Origin: JAITVB01 sp031553805
GTDB taxonomy: Bacteria; Bacteroidota; Bacteroidia; Bacteroidales; Rikenellaceae
DNA length: 64,000 bases
Assembly: GCA_031553805.1 (NCBI GenBank)
Contig: JAVBLC010000001.1
Location: forward strand, 62,001-126,000
Direction of reading: 5' to 3'
Both the position numbers and the translations under genes were made by a program. The notes under the pieces are model-generated. The model worked only from the letters and a program-made list of their open reading frames with translations. It did not search any database and had not been told where the DNA came from. This document shows, one piece after another, positions 50,449-59,331 of the stretch. Within the stretch, counting starts at the first letter, position 1; every line of letters begins with the position of its first letter.

Positions 50449-52593
50449 CTACTTGACGATGGTCATTTCGTCGATCAGGCGTTGGGCTCCGGCGTATTTA
50501 TCGATAATGAAGAGGACGTAGCGGATGTCGACGCTGATGGTCCGTTGAAGCTCGGGTTCGAAGGCGATGTCGCCGCTCATGGCTTCCCAGTTTCCATCGA
50601 AGGCGAGGCCGATGAGTTCGCCGTTGCCGTTCATCACGGGGCTGCCTGAGTTGCCGCCGGTGATGTCGTTGTTGCTGATGAAGTTGACAGGGACGTCACC
50701 ATTCAGCGCGTAGGGACCGAAGTCTTTTTTGGCGTAGAGTTCCTTGAGGCGCTCGGGCACGGTGAATTCCATCGGGTTGGTGAGGTCTTCCTTTTCCATC
50801 ACGCCGGTCAGGGTGGTGTAGTATTCGTAACGAACCGCATCGGCCGGTTTATAGGGAAATACCTGTCCGTAGGTGAGGCGGATGGTCGAGTTGGCGTCGG
50901 GGTAGTGGTTGGCGCTTTTCTCCATCTCGAGCAACCCGGCGATGTAAAGGCGATGTCCGCGGATGTATTTCTCCTGATAGTCCTGGTAGGGGCCGCGAAG
51001 TTCGGCCGACTTGGCCGAGATCGACTGGTAACCGACGAAAGCGGGGTCGGCGTCAAGTTCAGCCAGGGTGGGGTTGTTCATAAAGGCGTCGAACTTGCCC
51101 TGATCGGCGAAGATCGTGTTGCCGTAGAGGTAATCGATATATTTGTCGACGTCACCGCCGAATTTGTCCTGGATTTCGGTCTGGAAGAACGACGGGCGCT
51201 GGTCGGCGGGCACCTTGGCGATAAAGAGTTTCAGCATGGCGGCGGCGATCTTTTTGTCGGTAGGCTGGTTGTAGTCCTTGTAGAATCCGGCGGCGGAGTT
51301 TTTGATCCGGGTCACCATGGCCGGGGCGATGCGGTTCGAATCCTGCAACTCCTGACGGATGGTCGCGCCGAGCGAACCGATATAGAAAATTTCGGTGCCG
51401 CGCGTGAGGGCTTCAGAGATGTATTGCATCGTTTGGGCGTAGGGACGGCGGCCGGCTACGGCTTCCTTGATCAGCGGCAGCGCTTCGGCGTAAACGGCAC
51501 GCGAGGGGCTGGCGGCCACCCAGGCGGTAAATTGGTCTTCCTGGGCCTGTTTCTTGTCCTTAACGTGGAGGCGGCGCAGGCCGCGGCTCATCCCGATCGA
51601 GTTTTTCCAATAGTTCGACGACGAAGCGTATTTCGAGGCGTATTGGATACGCACGGCATCGCTTGCTTTCATGTCGGCCATCATCAATTCCTGGCGCACG
51701 CCGCGCACCTCGATGCGGATCGGGTTGTCCTGGTCGAGCACCTGGTCGATCTCGTAGGAGGTCATGTAGCGGTTCGTACTGCCCGGGAAACCCATGATCA
51801 TCGTGAAGTCGCCCGATTCGATGCCTTTGATCGAAATATTGAGGTGTTTCAGCGGTTTGTAAGGTTTATTTTCTTCCGAATAGGGCGCCGGTTTGCCGTT
51901 GGCATCGGCGTAGATGCGGAACACCGAAAAGTCGCCAGTGTGGCGCGGCCACATCCAGTTGTCGGTATCGCCCCCGAATTTGCCGATAGCGGAGGGCGGA
52001 GCGCCTACCATCCGGACATCCGGATAAGTTTCGGTCAGGAACAACAGGTATTGGTTGCCGCCGAAAAAGTCGCGCACGATCACGTTGTGGCCCGGGTGTT
52101 GGGCCCGCCACTGCAGCGAGAGTTCGCCCGACGCTTTCAGGATGGCAGCGGCACGGTCTTCTTCCGACATCTGTTCGGTGACGCCGTTCAGTACGGTGGC
52201 CGTTACATCCTCTATGCGGCGGATAAAGACCACCTGCAGGCCGGGAGTGGGGATCTCTTCCGCAAAGCTCTGGGCCCAGAAACCGTTCTTGAGGTAGTCG
52301 TGTTCGACCGAGCTGTGCTGCTGGATCGCGCCGTAGCCACAGTGGTGGTTGGTGAGCACGAGGCCCTGGTCCGAAACCACTTCGCCCGTGCAACCGGCGC
52401 CGAAGATCACAATGGCGTCTTTCAGCGAACTGTTGTTAATATCGTAAATGTCCTGGGCCGAAAGTTTCAGTCCTTCCTGGGTCATTTGGGGCATGTTCTT
52501 CGACAGGAAAGGCAGCAGCCACATGCCTTCGTCGGCCGCCACCCGTCCGAAGACAAGGAAGAGGGCGAGCGCCAATACGGAAAGTTTTTTCAT
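50449..52593 (-). CDS. Dipeptidyl-peptidase, family S46 (DPP7-like)
   Basis: Periplasmic serine peptidase removing dipeptides from peptide N-termini; important in asaccharolytic Bacteroidales. 714 residues: signal peptide MKKLSVLALALFLVFGRVAA, mature start DEGMWLL typical of the family, catalytic His in LTNHHCGY (83-84), GGDTDNWMWPRH, and the nucleophile Ser649 in TGGNSGSPV. The residue 18 after the serine is Gly667; in Porphyromonas gingivalis DPP7 that position is Gly (hydrophobic P1 preferred) and in DPP11 it is Arg (acidic P1), so this copy is predicted to be DPP7-type. Confidence 0.95.
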   Translation of the reverse strand: MKKLSVLALALFLVFGRVAADEGMWLLPFLSKNMPQMTQEGLKLSAQDIYDINNSSLKDAIVIFGAGCTGEVVSDQGLVLTNHHCGYGAIQQHSSVEHDYLKNGFWAQSFAEEIPTPGLQVVFIRRIEDVTATVLNGVTEQMSEEDRAAAILKASGELSLQWRAQHPGHNVIVRDFFGGNQYLLFLTETYPDVRMVGAPPSAIGKFGGDTDNWMWPRHTGDFSVFRIYADANGKPAPYSEENKPYKPLKHLNISIKGIESGDFTMIMGFPGSTNRYMTSYEIDQVLDQDNPIRIEVRGVRQELMMADMKASDAVRIQYASKYASSSNYWKNSIGMSRGLRRLHVKDKKQAQEDQFTAWVAASPSRAVYAEALPLIKEAVAGRRPYAQTMQYISEALTRGTEIFYIGSLGATIRQELQDSNRIAPAMVTRIKNSAAGFYKDYNQPTDKKIAAAMLKLFIAKVPADQRPSFFQTEIQDKFGGDVDKYIDYLYGNTIFADQGKFDAFMNNPTLAELDADPAFVGYQSISAKSAELRGPYQDYQEKYIRGHRLYIAGLLEMEKSANHYPDANSTIRLTYGQVFPYKPADAVRYEYYTTLTGVMEKEDLTNPMEFTVPERLKELYAKKDFGPYALNGDVPVNFISNNDITGGNSGSPVMNGNGELIGLAFDGNWEAMSGDIAFEPELQRTISVDIRYVLFIIDKYAGAQRLIDEMTIVK

Positions 52594-52646
52594 ACTGTTG
52601 TTATTTTCAGATTGTTTGTGAGTGTGATTTGTTGATTTTAATGCGG

Positions 52647-52680
52647 TAAAGGTAAAAGAAAGTCGGCAATATTTCTCAAA
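52647..52680 (-). promoter_or_regulatory. Candidate promoter of the S46 peptidase gene
   Basis: Minus-strand TACCTTTA (52654-52647, one base off TAnnTTTG) with TTTG at 52680-52677, 22 bp apart. Predicted leader about 45 nt. Confidence 0.4.
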
Positions 52681-52706
52681 AAGTGATTTTCATCGGCCTT
52701 TTTTCA

Positions 52707-52714
52707 TACCTTTG
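52707..52714 (+). promoter_or_regulatory. -7 box of the riboswitch transcript
   Basis: TACCTTTG immediately upstream of the cobalamin riboswitch, so transcription would start at about 52720 and the aptamer is the first thing made. The -33 region is only T-rich. Confidence 0.5.
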
Positions 52715-52720
52715 TTTCCG

Positions 52721-52905
52721 ATAACGGCACCCGACGGGCACACGCCCAAGGGTTTAATAGGGAATCCGGTGTGAATCCGGAACAGTACCCGCTGCTGTAA
52801 GTTCCAACCAGTGTTTCCGGCATCAACGAAGCCACTGTCGCACGCAACATAGGCGATGGGAAGGCGCCCGAAACAGGAACGAGTCAGAAGACCTGCCGAC
52901 CGGGG
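52721..52905 (+). ncRNA. Cobalamin riboswitch (AdoCbl-type aptamer)
   Basis: Contains the conserved core blocks in order: AATAGGGAA (from 52757), CCGGTGTGAATCCGG, ACCCGCTGCTGTAAG, GCCACTG, GATGGGAAGGCG and the terminal B12 box GAGTCAGAAGACCTGCCGAC (52881-52900). It is on the strand of the BtuG-like lipoprotein gene, whose ATG is 337 bp further on, and should lower its expression when cobalamin is plentiful. Confidence 0.95.
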
Positions 52906-53241
52906 ATCCGGGCCACGTGGAAAACGCCCGCCCCCGACACCACAACTTTTAGCGTTTTCGGGAGTTAAAGCTAAACAGGGCGCAGGACATTTTCCGGCTA
53001 TCCTCTCTTTTTCCCCGTTACACGATCGGTTTTGGTGGCGATAAACTATGTTGAACCAAAACCGTGAGATGCGTATGACCCAATAACCTGTTCATTATCC
53101 GGGGTTTCTTCCTGCTTCCGGCAGCGAAAAACCCCATCGGGGGATATTGCCCTCAATCCCATAACTCGACACTACAGGAAAACGCAATATCCCCTTTTTT
53201 CCTATTATCCCGATTTTTTCAATCCAAGATTTTACAGACCG
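52906..53241 (+). promoter_or_regulatory. Long leader with an attenuator between riboswitch and lipoprotein gene
   Basis: 336 nt without a convincing gene. It holds a hairpin CGGTTTTGGT/ACCAAAACCG (about 53026-53075), a GGGGTTT/AAACCCC hairpin (53101-53135) and an intrinsic terminator: GGGGATATTGC (53140-53150) pairs with GCAATATCCCC (53184-53194), followed by TTTTTT. The ACCCC of the middle hairpin could instead pair with the terminator's GGGG, so an antiterminator switch is possible. A 12-codon ORF (53048-53086) overlaps the first hairpin and may be fortuitous. Confidence 0.6.
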
Positions 53242-54297
53242 ATGAAACACATAAAATTATTATTTGCCCTTGCGGCAGCGGCGCTGCTGTTCATAAACTG
53301 TAACAATGATGACAATTTCGAAGCCAGCCCCTATGACCTGACCACCGGCGGGATGATCATCCTCAACGAAGGACAGTACGGGGAAGGGAACGCCGAGATC
53401 TCCTACTATACGCCCGGCGACGGCCAAGTGATCAACAACGTCTTCAGCCAGGCCAACGGCGCCGATTTCGGCGATGCGGCCACCTCGCTCACCTTCTACG
53501 GCGGCAAGATGTACGCTACGCTGAGCGCTTCGGACAAGATCTTCGTCATCGATCCCAAGACTTCGCTGCTGACGGCCAAGCTCACCGACATCAATTCGCC
53601 CCGGTACATGCATTTCTTCTCGGCGACGAAAGCCTATGTTTCGAGTCTTTACGCCAACGAGATCTACATCATCAACCCGTCGACCGGGCAAGTGACCGGC
53701 ACGATCGCCCTGGGTGCAGGCAACAACGCGGAAATGTTGATCCCACAGGGAGGCTACGTTTACACCAACTGCTGGAACAACAACGCGCGCCTGCTGCTCA
53801 AGATCGACCCGGCCACGGACAAAGTGGTGGCCACGCTCGAAGTAGGGGTGCAGCCGAGCAAGATGCTGATCGACAGGAACGGCTTCCTATGGGTCTTTAC
53901 CGATGGGGGCTGGAACAGCGACTGGACCGCCCACCTCGAGACCCCGACCCTGTACAAGGTAAGCACGACCGATTTCAAAGTCAAAAATTCCTGGCCGATG
54001 GGCGACTGGGACTGGGTGCAGGCCGCGGCGATGAATGCCGCCGGCGACAAGCTTTACTACATCAACACCGACGTATACGAACTGCCGGTGAGCGGGTCGT
54101 ACACCGACGCCCGGCCGGTGATCACGGCCGGCACCCGCACGCTCTACGGCCTGGGGATCGCTTCGAACGGCGACCTCTACGTGAGTGACGCGATCGACTA
54201 CCAGCAACCAGGCGACGTGTACCGCTACAACGCGTCGTTCACGCTCGTCGCCTCGTTCAAGGCCGGAGTCGTTCCTGCCGGATTTTACAATTATTGA
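53242..54297 (+). CDS. BtuG-like surface lipoprotein (beta-propeller, DUF5074/YncE type)
   Basis: 351 residues. Signal peptide MKHIKLLFALAAAALLFIN with Cys20, followed by NNDDNFE; acidic residues after the lipid cysteine act as an export signal to the cell surface in Bacteroidota. The rest is a beta-propeller: repeated blades such as MIILNEGQYGEGNAEISYY, KIFVIDPKTSLLTAKL, EIYIINPSTGQVTGTI, LLKIDPATDKVVATLEVG. BtuG of Bacteroides is a propeller lipoprotein that binds B12 on top of BtuB. The upstream cobalamin riboswitch makes a B12-capture role likely. No btuB gene is adjacent, and a terminator follows immediately. Confidence 0.85.
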   Translation: MKHIKLLFALAAAALLFINCNNDDNFEASPYDLTTGGMIILNEGQYGEGNAEISYYTPGDGQVINNVFSQANGADFGDAATSLTFYGGKMYATLSASDKIFVIDPKTSLLTAKLTDINSPRYMHFFSATKAYVSSLYANEIYIINPSTGQVTGTIALGAGNNAEMLIPQGGYVYTNCWNNNARLLLKIDPATDKVVATLEVGVQPSKMLIDRNGFLWVFTDGGWNSDWTAHLETPTLYKVSTTDFKVKNSWPMGDWDWVQAAAMNAAGDKLYYINTDVYELPVSGSYTDARPVITAGTRTLYGLGIASNGDLYVSDAIDYQQPGDVYRYNASFTLVASFKAGVVPAGFYNY

Positions 54298-54323
54298 CCC
54301 TATTTTTACCTGGCGTTACCTGC

Positions 54324-54361
54324 GGGGCCTGCGATCCGGATCGCAGGCCCCATTTATTTTT
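54324..54361 (+). terminator. Terminator of the BtuG-like gene
   Basis: Perfect 28-bp palindrome, arms GGGGCCTGCGATCC and GGATCGCAGGCCCC, followed by ATTTATTTTTC, 26 bp after the stop. The following 228 bp to lpxK contain no gene; a TACCTTTG -7 box at 54560-54567 probably drives lpxK. Confidence 0.88.
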
Positions 54362-54589
54362 CAGAACTGCTGAAGACCGACGCGATCAACCGCCCGGAGT
54401 GTTAAAATTTCCCAAATTGTTCCGCTTCCCGAAAAGTTTTACATTTAAAATTCTGGAAAATCGCTGGCAAAAAACATCCTTTCGATCCCCCAATTTTCCC
54501 TTTTCGCGTTGCAGGACAAAGAAATAGGGGCAGGAGTTCCAATTCTCAATTTTTTAACCTACCTTTGAAACTTTAAGTTGCCACGGGCT

Positions 54590-55669
54590 ATGCTGAAAGC
54601 AATCCTCGGTACCCCAGTCTCCTGGATTTACGGGTTAGCGGTTTATATCCGGCACAAGCTTTTCGACTGGAAGATCCTGAAAGCCGAAGAGTTTGATATT
54701 CCCATTGTATGCGTAGGCAACATCACCGTCGGGGGGACGGGCAAGACGCCCCACACCGAATTCCTGGTCAACCATTTCCGTAAAAGCTATAACGTGGCCG
54801 TGCTTTCGCGCGGCTACCGGCGCAAGAGCAAGGGCTTCGTGCTGGCCTCGACCGACAGCTCGTTCCGGCTCATCGGCGACGAGCCAAAACAGATCAAACT
54901 GAAATTTCCCGACGTGCCGGTGGCCGTGTGCAAAGACCGCAACGAAGGCATCCGCACCCTGCGCGAACTCCACCCCGAGGTCGACCTGATCATCCTCGAC
55001 GACGGGTTCCAGTACCGCCGCACCGAGGCGTGGGTCAACGTGCTGCTGGTCGACTACAACCGGCCCACCTACCGCGACCGCCTGCTGCCCGCCGGTTCGC
55101 TGCGCGACCTGAAGGGGCAGATGCACCGCGCCCAGTTCGTGGTGGTCACCAAGTGCCCGGTCGCAGAACTCAAACCCATCGACTACCGCGTCACCCGCAA
55201 GGCGCTCAACCTCTATCCCTACCAGACGCTCTATTTTTCGCATTTCGAGCCGGGCGAACTGGTGCCCCTCTTTCCCGAGCAGGAACGCCACATCCCCGTT
55301 CACGGCCAAAACGTGATCGGGATGGCCGGTATCGCCAACCCCGCCCCTTTCTTCGACGATCTGGCCAAACGCTACCGGGTGGTCGAAACACTCTCTTTTC
55401 CCGACCATCACGCCTACCGGGTGCGCGATTTGCGGAAGATCAGTGAAACGCTTGCCGGTTGCCCCAAGGACACGCTGGTAGTCATCACCGAAAAAGACGC
55501 CGTCAAGCTGACCAGCCGCAAGCAGGTTCCGGCCAAGTTGCAACGGAAACTCTATTACGTTCCGATCCGCGTGGCGATGGTGGGCGAAACGGCTGCGACC
55601 GATTTCTATCGACAACTCGACCAATATGTTAAATCGAATCAAAAATATAGTATCCTCCATCCGGAGTAA
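54590..55669 (+). CDS. lpxK: Tetraacyldisaccharide 4'-kinase
   Basis: Phosphorylates the 4' position of the lipid A precursor. 359 residues from ATG 54590: N-terminal membrane-associated helix (LKAILGTPVSWIYGLAVYIRHKLFDW), P-loop CVGNITVGGTGKTPHTEFLV, LSRGYRRKSKGF, GDEPKQIKLKFP, the second catalytic block LIILDDGFQYRRTEAWVNVLLVD and RLLPAGSLRDLKG. A TTG 12 bp upstream is a less likely start. Its last 44 bp overlap punA in another frame. Confidence 0.97.
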   Translation: MLKAILGTPVSWIYGLAVYIRHKLFDWKILKAEEFDIPIVCVGNITVGGTGKTPHTEFLVNHFRKSYNVAVLSRGYRRKSKGFVLASTDSSFRLIGDEPKQIKLKFPDVPVAVCKDRNEGIRTLRELHPEVDLIILDDGFQYRRTEAWVNVLLVDYNRPTYRDRLLPAGSLRDLKGQMHRAQFVVVTKCPVAELKPIDYRVTRKALNLYPYQTLYFSHFEPGELVPLFPEQERHIPVHGQNVIGMAGIANPAPFFDDLAKRYRVVETLSFPDHHAYRVRDLRKISETLAGCPKDTLVVITEKDAVKLTSRKQVPAKLQRKLYYVPIRVAMVGETAATDFYRQLDQYVKSNQKYSILHPE

Positions 55670-56429
55670 GACCGATTTCCTACCCGAGGCGGGCATTATC
55701 CTGGGCACGGGCCTGGGCGGCCTGGCGACGCAGATCGACGTGGCGTGTTCGATCGGTTACGGCGAAATAGACGGTTTTCCGGTGGCTACCGTGAAAGGCC
55801 ACGAAGGACGCCTGATCTTCGGGACGCTCGGCGGAAAGCGGGTGGTGGTGATGCAGGGACGGATCCATTTCTACGAAGGCTATACGGCCCAAGAAATTTC
55901 GCTCCCGATCCGGGTGATGACACTACTGGGCATCGACACGCTTTTCGTGTCGAACGCCGCCGGGGGGCTTAACCCGGCCTATGCGGTGGGCGAACTGATG
56001 GTCATTACCGACCACATAAATCTAATCCCCAACCCGCTCATTGGGAAAAACCTCGAAGAGTTCGGGGTACGCTACCCGGCGATGAACGAGGCCTACACCC
56101 CGGCCTTGGTGGCCCGGGCCGACGCGATCGCCGCACGGATGAGACTCGGCCTGCGCCACGGGTGTTATCTGGGACTGACCGGGCCGTCGTATGAAACCCG
56201 GGCCGAATGCCTTTTCTTCCGGCAGGTCGGGGCCGACGCCGTCGGGATGTCGACCACGCCCGAGGTGATCACCGCGGCCCATTGCGGCCTGCGGGTCTTC
56301 GCCGTGTCGGTCATCACCAACCTCGCCCTGGGCGACGAAACCCCGACCACCGAAGCGGTCGAAAAAGCGGGCGCCGAAGCCGAACGGAAAATGACGGCGC
56401 TGTTTATCGAAATGCTCCGCGAAAATTGA
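55626..56429 (+). CDS. punA: Purine-nucleoside phosphorylase
   Basis: Cleaves inosine/guanosine with phosphate to the free base and ribose-1-phosphate (trimeric PNP class). 267 residues: AGIILGTGLGGLA (phosphate loop), VKGHEGRLIFG, QGRIHFYEGYT, FVSNAAGGLNPAYAVGELMVITDHINL, GPSYETRAE and GADAVGMSTTPEVI. It starts inside lpxK (44-bp overlap), and the full-length PNP N-terminus supports that start, so punA is translationally coupled to an unrelated lipid A gene. Confidence 0.96.
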   Translation: MLNRIKNIVSSIRSKTDFLPEAGIILGTGLGGLATQIDVACSIGYGEIDGFPVATVKGHEGRLIFGTLGGKRVVVMQGRIHFYEGYTAQEISLPIRVMTLLGIDTLFVSNAAGGLNPAYAVGELMVITDHINLIPNPLIGKNLEEFGVRYPAMNEAYTPALVARADAIAARMRLGLRHGCYLGLTGPSYETRAECLFFRQVGADAVGMSTTPEVITAAHCGLRVFAVSVITNLALGDETPTTEAVEKAGAEAERKMTALFIEMLREN

Positions 56430-56451
56430 CTTTTTCGGAAGGACCGGACAA

Positions 56452-57525
56452 ATGAAACCCTTTTTGCTTATCCTGTTGACCTGGTGCTGTGTTACCGTTT
56501 GTTACGGGCAGCAGCCGACCGGTTATGTCATCGAGGGCGACCTCGGTTGTCTTTCCGAATTGGCGGCTGACGATTCGGTGTCGCTCTATTACGAACGCGA
56601 TTTGCTCTACAAGGCTCCCCTGCACGGGAAAACATTCCGGATCGAGGGCGGGCTGAAAGACGGCTGGGTGCTATACGGACGCCTCGAATTCGAACGAGCG
56701 GGCGTCGCGTTGCCGGTGTTCCTCGAACCGGGGCTGATCCGGGTGGTGTGTATCCTGCTGCCCGATTCGCTCGAGGGGATTGCGGTGACCGGCACCCCCA
56801 CGAACGACGAGGCAACATACGCCGCCATCGAATATGCCGCCCTGAACCAGGCGATGATCGACGTTTCGAACGACTCGACCCGCACCGAAAAACAGAAAAT
56901 GGAGGCCGTCGACAGCCTCTATAATCTCCAGCAGCAACTCGCCGAAAACCTGATGCAGGAAGGGATGACCGGGCCCGCCGCCCCCTATTTCATCGTCCAA
57001 AAATATTACTACGGGAACGACTACCAGGACCTGCGCACTGCCATCGCCCGGGTGCGGGAAAACCTGCCCGGACACCCGTTCACCGAGTCGCTGGACATGA
57101 TCCTGCTGATGAAACCGGGCGTGTCAGTAGGCGACCGGATCGAACAATTCGCCCTGCCCGACGCAACCGGACAAAAAGTGAGGGTTGATTTTTCACAAAA
57201 CAAGCTTACGATCATCGACTTATGGTCATCGATCAGCGGACCCAACCTGGCCGATTTTTCGATCTTGCGAAAGTTAGCCCGCACCCGCCGCAACCCGGAA
57301 GTCGCCTGGATCGGTATCTCCTCCGACCGCGACCCCAACCTCTGGAAACAAACCCTCCAACGCAAAAAACCCGTCGGTACTCAACTCCTCGACCAAGACC
57401 AATCCCTGACCGATCTCTGGAACATCACCGTCTATCCTGCCCGCCTGGTCGTCGACCCCACCGGAACCATCCTCTTCAAAAGCAACTCAGTCGAAGAGCT
57501 GAAAACGTTTTTAGACAACCTTTAA
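56452..57525 (+). CDS. Thioredoxin-fold lipid-less secreted protein lacking CxxC
   Basis: 357 residues. Signal peptide MKPFLLILLTWCCVTVCYGQ, an N-terminal DUF4369-like beta domain (~25-120), a helical middle (~120-225) and a C-terminal thioredoxin/AhpC-TSA fold (PGVSVGDRIEQFALPDATGQ, then LTIIDLWSSISGPN). At the redox site the usual WCGPC is ISGPN (residues 261-265): both cysteines are gone, so it cannot act as a disulfide reductase. TTVYPARLVVDPTG-type cis-Pro segment (ITVYPARLVVD) is kept. A binding or chaperone role is possible. Follows punA by 22 bp. Confidence 0.85.
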   Translation: MKPFLLILLTWCCVTVCYGQQPTGYVIEGDLGCLSELAADDSVSLYYERDLLYKAPLHGKTFRIEGGLKDGWVLYGRLEFERAGVALPVFLEPGLIRVVCILLPDSLEGIAVTGTPTNDEATYAAIEYAALNQAMIDVSNDSTRTEKQKMEAVDSLYNLQQQLAENLMQEGMTGPAAPYFIVQKYYYGNDYQDLRTAIARVRENLPGHPFTESLDMILLMKPGVSVGDRIEQFALPDATGQKVRVDFSQNKLTIIDLWSSISGPNLADFSILRKLARTRRNPEVAWIGISSDRDPNLWKQTLQRKKPVGTQLLDQDQSLTDLWNITVYPARLVVDPTGTILFKSNSVEELKTFLDNL

Positions 57526-57527
57526 CT

Positions 57528-57770
57528 GGCACTTTTTGTAAAAAGTGCCTCAAAAACTTTTCTGAGAAACTTCGTTTCTCTTGACTTACTTTACTTAGAT
57601 TTAGGAAAGGTTTTGGAAAGGGGCACCCTCTTCATCGTGACGCTCGAAATCTGAAGCGCAACGAAAGAGGGTGCCCCTTTCCAAAACCTTTATTGAATCC
57701 GAGCAGAGGAAATCAGGGAAAACGAAGTTTTCCAGGAAAATTTTTGGTGCCGCTTTTTATAAAAAGCGGC
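57528..57770. repeat. Nested-hairpin intergenic element, copy C
   Basis: 243 bp, starting 3 bp after a stop codon. Left palindrome 57528-57549 (GGCACTTTTT/AAAAAGTGCC), small hairpin GAGAAAC/GTTTCTC, spacer TTGACTTACTTTACTTAGAT identical to copy B, central inverted repeat with perfect 27-bp arms (57606-57632 and 57665-57691; arm starts AAAGGTTTTGGAAAGGGG, then CACCCTCTT), 32-nt loop, small hairpin GGAAAAC/GTTTTCC, right palindrome 57749-57770 (GCCGCTTTTT/AAAAAGCGGC). ispH ends 14 bp beyond. Confidence 0.85.
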
Positions 57771-57783
57771 AGTCGAAGCAGGC

Positions 57784-58635
57784 TCAAAAACCGGCTACAG
57801 CCTCTGCGACTTGGGCCATTAGCCATTCGGGGGTGGAGGTGGCTCCGCAGATGCCGACTGATTTACAGTTTTCGAACCATTGGGGATCTATGTCGGCGGG
57901 GCCTTCGATGTGGTGGCTACGGGGGTTTGCTTTTTGGCAGATCTCAAAGAGGGCTTGGCCGTTTGAGCTTTTGCGTCCGCTGACGAAGAGGACGACGTCG
58001 AAACGGCAGGCGAAACCGGCGAGGTGGGCGTTGCGGTTCGATACTTCGCGACAAATTGTATCATTTATGACAACTTCGCTTTGTGCGCGACGCAGGATTT
58101 CGGCTTTGACCTGCTCGAAAAGGGCCAGGCTTTGGGTGGTTTGTGAGAGCAGGTAGACCGGCCGGGTAAAATCGACCAGGGCAAGATCGGCGACGCTTTC
58201 GACGACAATAGCCTGTTCATCGACCTGTCCGGTAAGGCCGGCGACTTCGGCGTGCCCTTTTTTGCCGAGGATGACGACCTGTCCGCCGACGGCCTGCATC
58301 TGTTCGTAGGCAGCCTTGACCTTACGCTGGATCGAGGCGACGACGGGGCAGGTGGCGTCGATAAGCCGGACGCCGTAGCGTTCCGCCAGGGCGTAGGTCG
58401 ACGGGGGTTCGCCGTGGGCGCGGATCAGCACGGTTTGCCCGGCCAATTTCGGAAAATCTTCCTTTTTGACCGAGTGCAGCCCGAGGGCTTTCAACCGAGA
58501 AACCTCCATCTGGTTGTGGACAATGTCGCCCAGGCAATAGACCTCATGATGGGCTCGGATCGACTCCTCGGCCTTGGAAATGGCCTTAACCACGCCGAAG
58601 CAAAAGCCCGAACGTTCGTCGATCTCTATGACCAT
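57784..58635 (-). CDS. ispH: 4-hydroxy-3-methylbut-2-enyl diphosphate reductase
   Basis: Last step of the MEP isoprenoid pathway, a 4Fe-4S reductase producing IPP and DMAPP. 283 residues from ATG 58635. Cluster cysteines Cys12 (SGFCFGV), the one in LIDATCPVV and the one in VGICGATSTPEWL; HNQMEV, IRAHGEPP, KGHAEV and SSNGQALFEIC are the substrate blocks. The start overlaps the end of cmk by 10 bp; a longer in-frame start lies inside cmk and lacks similarity. Confidence 0.97.
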   Translation of the reverse strand: MVIEIDERSGFCFGVVKAISKAEESIRAHHEVYCLGDIVHNQMEVSRLKALGLHSVKKEDFPKLAGQTVLIRAHGEPPSTYALAERYGVRLIDATCPVVASIQRKVKAAYEQMQAVGGQVVILGKKGHAEVAGLTGQVDEQAIVVESVADLALVDFTRPVYLLSQTTQSLALFEQVKAEILRRAQSEVVINDTICREVSNRNAHLAGFACRFDVVLFVSGRKSSNGQALFEICQKANPRSHHIEGPADIDPQWFENCKSVGICGATSTPEWLMAQVAEAVAGF

Positions 58636-59327
58636 AATCCTCGCTCTTTCAGTGTGTTTTGCATCCACGGCCATTGGTCGTCGAGCGTCATCCTGCTGTT
58701 GTCGAACACCACGGCGTCAGGGGCCTGGCGCAGGGGGCTGATCGGCCGATTGAGATCGGCCTGATCGCGTTTTTCGATGTTTTCGCGGACTTCGTCGAGG
58801 GTCACTTTTTCCCCTTTGGCGATCAGTTCGGCGTAACGCCTTTGGGCCCGTACCCCGGGATCGGCCGTCATAAAGATCTTCAGTTCGGCCTGCGGGAAAA
58901 CCACCGTGCCGATGTCGCGACCATCCATTACGATCCCCTTTTCGGCACCCATCGCCTGCTGCAAACCCACCAGCCGCTCACGCACTTCGGGGATTTGGCT
59001 CACCGCGCTCACACGGTCGCTCACCTCGATCGTGCGGATCGCATTTTCGACGTTCTCCCCGTTCAGAAAAATGTCGCTCGCTTTCCGAAAGTCGTTGTAT
59101 TTAAACCGAATATCGAGTTCCGAAAGGTGTCTTACGATGGCTTCACGGTCGGGCGTTTCGCCATCGGCGCCCGTGAAAAAACCGTGTTGCATCGCATAGA
59201 GCGTCACCGCCCGATACATCGCCCCGGTGTCAATGAAAATGTAGCCCAAACGGGCAGCAACGTCCCGGGCAAAGGTGCTTTTTCCGCACGAGGAAAAGCC
59301 GTCAACGGCGATGATTATTTTTTTCAT
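58626..59327 (-). CDS. cmk: Cytidylate kinase
   Basis: Phosphorylates CMP and dCMP. 233 residues: P-loop VDGFSSCGKSTFA (8-20), YIFIDTGAMYRAVTLYA, GKIVMDGRDIGTVVFPQAELKIFMTAD in the form KGIVMDGRDIGTVVFP, and the LID RRDQADLNR-like EKRDQADLNRPISPL. Middle of a minus-strand set LysE-like, cmk, ispH with 4-bp and overlapping junctions. Confidence 0.97.
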   Translation of the reverse strand: MKKIIIAVDGFSSCGKSTFARDVAARLGYIFIDTGAMYRAVTLYAMQHGFFTGADGETPDREAIVRHLSELDIRFKYNDFRKASDIFLNGENVENAIRTIEVSDRVSAVSQIPEVRERLVGLQQAMGAEKGIVMDGRDIGTVVFPQAELKIFMTADPGVRAQRRYAELIAKGEKVTLDEVRENIEKRDQADLNRPISPLRQAPDAVVFDNSRMTLDDQWPWMQNTLKERGLWS

Positions 59328-59331
59328 GTAT

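Noticed and set aside
50449..52593. DPP11-type (acidic P1) specificity for the S46 peptidase
   Set aside because: The position 18 residues after the catalytic serine is Gly, not Arg, which fits DPP7.
53048..53086. 12-codon ORF in the riboswitch leader as a regulatory leader peptide
   Set aside because: Such a short frame arises easily by chance and overlaps a hairpin; there is no codon pattern tying it to cobalamin.
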